Positions 13,001 through 16,330 of a DNA stretch of 16,330 nt are shown one piece after another. The notes beneath the pieces were generated by a model. It did no database searches. It was given only the letters and a program-made list of their open reading frames with translations, and was not told the DNA's origin. The stretch is from assembly GCA_040905445.1 (NCBI GenBank), contig JBBDRN010000048.1:1-16330 (forward strand), given 5' to 3'. Origin of the DNA: SKPT01 sp040905445 (GTDB lineage: Bacteria > Planctomycetota > Phycisphaerae > Phycisphaerales > Phycisphaeraceae). Every line of letters starts with the position of its first letter. Within the stretch, counting starts at the first letter, position 1. A program made the position numbers and the translations under genes.

Positions 13001-13006
13001 ATTATG
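13001..13006 (-). promoter_or_regulatory. Possible -10 element of murJ
   Basis: CATAAT on the minus strand ends 9 bases before the murJ ATG, a 5/6 match to TATAAT in otherwise very GC-rich sequence. No -35 is clear. A leaderless or very short leader is implied if it is used. Confidence 0.33.
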
Positions 13007-13084
13007 CGCGAGGCGGCCGCCGGCCGCTGAGGGCGCGTGCCACGACATGATCGCGAAGCGGCCAGCCGCGGCAGCCCCGGCGCC

Positions 13085-13930
13085 TCACTGCGCGTCGGCG
13101 TCGCGGGGCGCGGGCGGGCGGGCCGTACGGCCGCGGACGAGCGCGGCGATCGTGACGGCGACGGTCCAGAGGGCCAAGGCGGTGAGCAGGCCGAGGAAGT
13201 GGAAGTAGGCGTCGTTGAGGCTGTAGCCGCGGCCGGTGTAGCGCTGGATCTGCTCGATGCCCGGGCCGGCGGCGGCCATGAAGGCGATGGTGACGGCGAC
13301 GCTGAGGTGGGGACGGCTGCGGCCGGCGGGGGCGGCGAGGATGAGCACCCAGGTCACGAGCAGCGCCAGGGCGAAGTGGAGCCAGTGCGTCATGCCCAGC
13401 CGGGGGCTCGTGAACAGGCCGATCACCCAGAGGATGAGGTCGTTGCCGGCGGGCAGGACGGCGATGAGCCCGAGTGTCGGGGCGCTCAGCAGCCAGAGGG
13501 CCCGGGCGCCGTAGACCGGCAGCATGGGCCAGCGGCGCGACGGGGCCGCGCCGAGCACGACGAGGTACGCGCCGAGGATGCCGATGAGGTTGGCGACCGC
13601 GTCGGAGAGCGAGGGATCACGCCCGGTGAACTGCTGCGTGGCCTCGTCGACCGCGCTGTAGACGGCGGCGATGAGGCAGGCGGCCAGCGCGTTGCCCGCC
13701 CGGCCGACGCCCCGCCCGAGCGGGCGGGCGGCGATGAGCAGCGCGCACAGGCCGGCGAAGCTGACGGCGTGGACGAGCTTGTCGATCTGCCAGACGCTGT
13801 TCGGGTCGCGCACCGGCAACTCCAGTCGGGGCCAGTGCGTGGCCAGGGCGAGCGCCAGCCAGTAGACGACCAGCAGGACGCGGGCCGGGAGGACGGCGGC
13901 GGTAAGGAGCGGGCGCGGTTGGACGTCCAT
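13085..13930 (-). CDS. VanZ-like membrane protein with two VanZ modules
   Basis: This is a 281-residue membrane protein with about 8 hydrophobic helices. The first half has the VanZ pattern: DKLVHAVSFAGL (50-61) and DEATQQFTGRDPSLSDAVAN (95-114). The second half repeats it: HWLHFALALL (182-191) and IEQIQRYTGRGYSLNDAYFH (225-244). The two segments 95-117 and 225-247 align without gaps with 10 of 23 identities, including E, Q, TGR, SL, D and the final G. This suggests an internal duplication or a fold in which both halves matter. The VanZ family is named for low-level teicoplanin resistance; its biochemical role is unclear. ATG 13930 begins just before the first helix; the longer open frame upstream is not protein-like. 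It lies upstream of murJ on the same strand (gap 93 bases), so an envelope role is plausible. Confidence 0.82.
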   Translation of the reverse strand: MDVQPRPLLTAAVLPARVLLVVYWLALALATHWPRLELPVRDPNSVWQIDKLVHAVSFAGLCALLIAARPLGRGVGRAGNALAACLIAAVYSAVDEATQQFTGRDPSLSDAVANLIGILGAYLVVLGAAPSRRWPMLPVYGARALWLLSAPTLGLIAVLPAGNDLILWVIGLFTSPRLGMTHWLHFALALLVTWVLILAAPAGRSRPHLSVAVTIAFMAAAGPGIEQIQRYTGRGYSLNDAYFHFLGLLTALALWTVAVTIAALVRGRTARPPAPRDADAQ

Positions 13931-14025
13931 GCGTGAAGGTCCGGGGCCGGCGCGGCAGGTGGAGCGGCGCAGTCGTGCGGCGGCGGTCGCGGGGCCGTGG
14001 CGGAGTGGTCGTGGGGCGGGGGTCG

Positions 14026-14061
14026 GCATCGTACCGCGCCCGACGCGTCGCGGTACGATGC
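14026..14061. promoter_or_regulatory. Palindromic promoter region of ruvA
   Basis: The 13-base arms GCATCGTACCGCG (14026-14038) and CGCGGTACGATGC (14049-14061) are perfectly complementary with a 10-base centre. The right arm contains TACGAT (14054-14059), 6 bases before the ruvA ATG; by symmetry the left arm carries the same hexamer on the minus strand, facing the VanZ-like gene. It could be an operator, a bidirectional promoter or both. The remaining sequence back to 13931 shows nothing else. Confidence 0.45.
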
Positions 14062-14065
14062 GCCC

Positions 14066-14743
14066 ATGATTGCGCAGATCGAGGGGACGCTTGAATCGGT
14101 GGCGACGGATCGTGTGCTCCTGCGCTTGACGGGCGGGGTGACGGTCGAGCTGCTGCTGCCCGGCTATGCGGCAGCGCGGCTGCAGGGGCGCGTCGGCGAG
14201 GCGGTCGCGCTGCATACGCTGCTGTACATCGAGTCGCAGGCGCAGGGGGCGACGCTGCTGCCGCGGCTGGCGGGGTTTCTCACAGCCGAGGATCGCGCCT
14301 TCTTCCTGTTGTTCGTCACGTGCAAAGGCATCGGCTACCGCAAGGCGCTGCGGGCGATGGCGCTGTCGACGCCGCAGCTCGCCGCCGCGATCGCGGACCA
14401 CGACCTGGCGACGTTGCAGAGCCTGCCCGAAGTCGGGCGGCGCGGGGCGGAGAACATCGTGATGACGTTGCGCGAGAAGGTGACGGGTTTTCTCGATGTG
14501 CCGGGGGGCGGTGGCCGCGGGGAGGGGGTTTCAGTCGGTGGTGATGGTCGCGGCGCGGCGGGTGGTGGCGGGAGTGGCGGGAGTGGCGGGGTGGCGCGGG
14601 AGGCGCTGGCGGTGTTGTTGCAGTTGGGTGAGCCGCGGGCCGAGGCGCAGCAGTGGATCGATCGGGTGTTGACGGGCGAGGATCCGCCGCGCGATGCGCA
14701 AGGGTTGATTTCGGAGATCTACCGGCTGCGGGGCGGGCGGTAG
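14066..14743 (+). CDS. ruvA: Holliday junction branch migration protein RuvA, divergent
   Basis: This is a 225-residue RuvA-type protein, the junction-binding partner of the RuvB motor in homologous recombination. The N-terminal OB fold (MIAQIEGTLESVATDRVLLR) is followed by two helix-hairpin-helix segments: CKGIGYRKALRAM (86-98) and LPEVGRRGAENIVMTLREKV (120-139), and by a C-terminal RuvB-binding domain (176-222, ending AQGLISEIYRLR). It differs from standard RuvA in three ways. The acidic-pin loop reads IESQAQGATLLPRLAGF instead of the REDAxxLYGF type (about 7 residues longer, second acid missing). The second hairpin has PEVG for PGIG. The linker 146-175 is nearly pure Gly/Ser/Arg, encoded by the G-rich repeat. 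ruvB and ruvC are not in the window. No Shine-Dalgarno is seen at the ATG. Confidence 0.83.
   Translation: MIAQIEGTLESVATDRVLLRLTGGVTVELLLPGYAAARLQGRVGEAVALHTLLYIESQAQGATLLPRLAGFLTAEDRAFFLLFVTCKGIGYRKALRAMALSTPQLAAAIADHDLATLQSLPEVGRRGAENIVMTLREKVTGFLDVPGGGGRGEGVSVGGDGRGAAGGGGSGGSGGVAREALAVLLQLGEPRAEAQQWIDRVLTGEDPPRDAQGLISEIYRLRGGR
14501..14590 (+). repeat. G-rich 9-mer-type repeat in the ruvA linker
   Basis: GGTGGTGGCGGGAGTGGCGG-type sequence lies on the coding strand and encodes the GGGGSGGSGG linker. The repeat is the same as in murJ and the hydrolase, but because ruvA is on the plus strand it gives Gly/Ser instead of Pro/Ala/Thr. Confidence 0.72.
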
Positions 14744-14777
14744 CGCGACTGGAGCGTGCGTCGCGGGAGGGCGACCG

Positions 14778-15758
14778 CTAACGCTGCTCGTCGTACTGCT
14801 GCTTGAGAAGCTGGGCGTATTCCATGATCGCGTCGTGGGCCGGGTACTCCGGCTTCCAGCGCAGGCCCTTCTCGGTGGCCGTCATGTCCGCGCAGGTGTA
14901 GTCCTGGTAGAAGGGGTAGGGGTTGTCGATGTAATCGGGCGCGAGGTCGGTGCCGAGCGCTTCATTCAGCGCGGCGACGATCTGGTTGAAGCTCGTCGCG
15001 TGGCCCGTGCCGAGGTTGTAGATGCCGCTCTGGGCGTCGTCGTGGGCGGCGGCGAGGGTGCAGTTGACGACGTCGCGCACGTAGACCTGGTCGCGCGCCT
15101 GCTCGCCGTCGCGGAAGATGCGCGGCGGCTGACCGGCGAGCATCTGCTGGGCGAGTTGGTAGACCATGCTGGCCATGTGCTGCTTGTGCGACTCGCCCGG
15201 GCCGAAGACGTTGAAGTAGCGCAGCCCCACGATCTGCAGGTGCGGATGCTCGGCAAGCGTGCGGCGGTGCAGGTTTTCCATCAACCACTTGGAGAAGCCG
15301 TAAACGTTCGCGGGTCGCCCGGCGTCTTCGAGACGAAAGGGGCGGCGGGCCTCGGCGGCGCCGTTGGCGCGCGTGCCATACGTCGCGGCGCTCGACGCCC
15401 AGACCAGCTTGATCTGCATGTCCACGACGAGGTCGAGCAGCCCGGCGAACGGCTCGACATTGTCGGCGATCATCTCGCCCTGGTCGGCGACGGTGGTGTC
15501 GGTGATGGAGGCCTCGTGGAAGATGATGTCCGGCTCGAAGGTCTCCGCCAGCGCGTGGAGGTCGAGCTCGGCGAGCGGGGCCGTGATGAGCTGCCCGCGG
15601 TAGGACCACCCGGCCGCGCCCTCGGAGGCGAGGTTGGCGAAGTCGCCCGAGCGCATGTCGTCGACGATGAGCACGTCGGCGTCGGCGTCGGATTCCTGGA
15701 TGGCGCGGGCGAGGTTCGAGCCGATGAACCCGGCGCCGCCGGTGATGAGGATGTTCAT
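14778..15758 (-). CDS. hldD: HldD-like ADP-glycero-manno-heptose 6-epimerase (NAD-dependent SDR)
   Basis: This is a 326-residue extended-SDR sugar epimerase that best fits HldD, which makes ADP-L-glycero-D-manno-heptose for LPS core. MNILITGGAGFIGSNLARAI carries the GGxGFIG nucleotide motif (residues 7-13). The catalytic set is Ser122/Ser123 (WASSAATYG) with Tyr153-x3-Lys157 (YGFSK). HldD-specific features follow: RYFNVFGPGESHKQHMASMV, the RDQVYVRDVV block, SGIYNLGTGHATSFNQIV, and the C-terminal YQDYTCADMTATEKGLRW. Length fits. The ATG at 15758 gives the Rossmann strand immediately; the upstream in-frame ATG lies in repeat sequence. The stop is 34 bases from the convergent ruvA stop. No other heptose genes are in the window, so a different nucleotide sugar remains possible. 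Confidence 0.88.
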   Translation of the reverse strand: MNILITGGAGFIGSNLARAIQESDADADVLIVDDMRSGDFANLASEGAAGWSYRGQLITAPLAELDLHALAETFEPDIIFHEASITDTTVADQGEMIADNVEPFAGLLDLVVDMQIKLVWASSAATYGTRANGAAEARRPFRLEDAGRPANVYGFSKWLMENLHRRTLAEHPHLQIVGLRYFNVFGPGESHKQHMASMVYQLAQQMLAGQPPRIFRDGEQARDQVYVRDVVNCTLAAAHDDAQSGIYNLGTGHATSFNQIVAALNEALGTDLAPDYIDNPYPFYQDYTCADMTATEKGLRWKPEYPAHDAIMEYAQLLKQQYDEQR

Positions 15759-15772
15759 GAGGAGGCCTTCAG

Positions 15773-15849
15773 CAATGCATAATGGACAATGCGGCAACGG
15801 TGCCGCACCGTGTCATTGTGCATTGTGCGTTGCCAATTGCGAATTGTGA
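15773..15849. repeat. ATTGTGC heptad repeat in inverted arrangement with central hairpin
   Basis: Five consecutive 7-mers start at 15815, 15822, 15829, 15836 and 15843 (ATTGTGC, ATTGTGC, GTTGCCA, ATTGCGA, ATTGTGA). Facing them, 15773-15790 on the minus strand reads ATTGTCC, ATTATGC, ATTG. Bases 15777-15790 and 15815-15828 are complementary at 12 of 14 positions. Between the arms a perfect 7-bp hairpin TGCGGCA / TGCCGCA (15790-15807) has an ACGG loop. It fills the gap between the LysM gene stop and hldD, and might also serve to end the LysM transcript. Confidence 0.75.
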
Positions 15850-15855
15850 GCCGCC

Positions 15856-16330
15856 TCACTCCGCCGGCGGGATGCGCAGCGTCGTGCCGGCGTCGAGGCG
15901 GTTGGGGTCGTCGCCGATCGTGTCGCGGTTGGCGTTGAAGATCGCGCGCCAGCGGGCGGTGCCGCCGTAGTGCTGCTGGGCGATGCTCGAGAGCGTTTCG
16001 CCCGAGCGGACGGTGTGCGTCACGTTGCCCGGCGGCGGGGGCGGGACGGGCTCGGCCTCGCCGCTGCCGGACGCCCGCCCGAGCACATGGGCGGGATGGG
16101 GCAGGCGCAGCTCCTGGCCGACGCGCAGGCGGTGGGGGTCGACGGTGGGGTTGGCGCGGGCGATGTGGACCCAGTGCTTCTCGTGGCCGTAGTAGCGCCG
16201 CGCGACCTCGACGAGCAGGTCGCCAGAGACGACGGTGTAGATCTCGGGGGCGGCGGGGACGGCGGGGGCTTCGCGGCCGGCGTCGGCGTCGCCGACGTCA
16301 TTGCCTGCCGTCGTGGTGGTGGGCGTGGTG
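15856..16330 (-). CDS. LysM-domain protein, 5' part beyond the window
   Basis: The visible 158 codons are the C-terminal part of a protein whose start is outside the window. They hold two LysM domains, the ~45-residue peptidoglycan/chitin-binding fold. The first, encoded at about 16090-16245, runs from IYTVVSGDLLVEVARRYYG to VGQELRLPHP. The second, at about 15859-16025, runs from HTVRSGETLSSIAQQHYG to LDAGTTLRIPPAE. A Pro-rich linker (EPVPPPPPGNV) separates them, and a Thr-rich tract coded by GTGGTGGGCGTGG-type sequence lies at the window edge. It is likely a cell-wall- or envelope-binding protein; the missing N-terminus would show whether it has a signal peptide or a catalytic domain. The stop is at 15856-15858. 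Confidence 0.86.
   Translation of the reverse strand, partial: TTPTTTTAGNDVGDADAGREAPAVPAAPEIYTVVSGDLLVEVARRYYGHEKHWVHIARANPTVDPHRLRVGQELRLPHPAHVLGRASGSGEAEPVPPPPPGNVTHTVRSGETLSSIAQQHYGGTARWRAIFNANRDTIGDDPNRLDAGTTLRIPPAE

Noticed and set aside
11168..13030. Long open frame (620 codons) on the + strand opposite murJ
   Set aside because: It is antisense to a clear MurJ, is extremely Gly/Glu/Arg-rich, and has no family motif. Such frames are a by-product of high-GC codon usage.
13037..13936. Open frame on + opposite the VanZ-like gene
   Set aside because: It is Gly/Glu/Arg-rich without structure; the minus strand encodes a proper membrane protein with duplicated VanZ motifs.
14744..14777. Terminator between convergent ruvA and hldD
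   Set aside because: Only a short imperfect GCGAC/GTCGC pairing is visible and there is no T-run; too weak to call.
14835..15782. Open frame on + opposite hldD
   Set aside because: It is a shadow of the HldD gene; the Val/Gly/Glu-rich translation matches no family.

Overview
The window is a very GC-rich bacterial chromosome segment with 13 protein genes that I can support, the last one running off the right edge. It looks like Planctomycetota, most likely a Phycisphaerae-type genome. The main pointer is the first gene, a prepilin-leader secreted protein with a C-terminal H-x-DG motif, a family greatly expanded in planctomycetes. An RNase HII-like enzyme with a DEAGYGP signature, MurJ, an HldD-like heptose epimerase and almost no Shine-Dalgarno sequences fit this. 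The taxonomic placement is inference. I see no rRNA, tRNA, CRISPR array, transposase, integrase or phage gene.

Layout: (1) 153-2332 (+): the prepilin-like protein, then an unrecognised secreted protein closed by a strong intrinsic terminator. (2) 2656-4552: a Gfo/Idh/MocA oxidoreductase (+) converging on comF (-). (3) 4833-7149: a PyrK-like flavin/[2Fe-2S] reductase subunit (+) converging on an AstA-like arginine N-succinyltransferase (-). (4) 7300-8844: folA (+) converging on nnrD (-). (5) 8985-13930 (-): RNase HII-like protein, alpha/beta hydrolase, murJ and a double VanZ-like membrane protein; murJ and the hydrolase are about 10 bases apart and probably one operon. (6) 14066-16330: ruvA (+), converging on an HldD-like epimerase (-), then the end of a two-LysM protein (-). 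The genes are mostly unrelated housekeeping functions (folate, pyrimidine, NAD(P)H repair, lipid II export, recombination, LPS heptose, DNA uptake) rather than one pathway.

The most unusual content lies between and inside these genes. A 92-94 bp element made of two hairpins with the shared arm CACTGACAAG / CTTGTCAGTG occurs three times within 3.6 kb (2445, 4706 and 5959). The third copy lies inside a further ~42 bp inverted repeat. At least four other short-repeat families (units of about 7-9 bases) sit between genes, and at several loci their arms face each other as inverted pairs. Two further families are inserted in frame inside genes: an ATC-type heptad in comF, nnrD and rnhB, and a G-rich GTGGCGGGG-type 9-mer in comF, rnhB, the hydrolase, murJ and ruvA. 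The 9-mer always has its G-rich strand on +, whichever way the host gene points.

Several genes (folA, nnrD, rnhB, ruvA, and less perfectly comF and murJ) have a -10-like hexamer only 6-9 bases before the ATG and no Shine-Dalgarno sequence, which suggests leaderless mRNAs.
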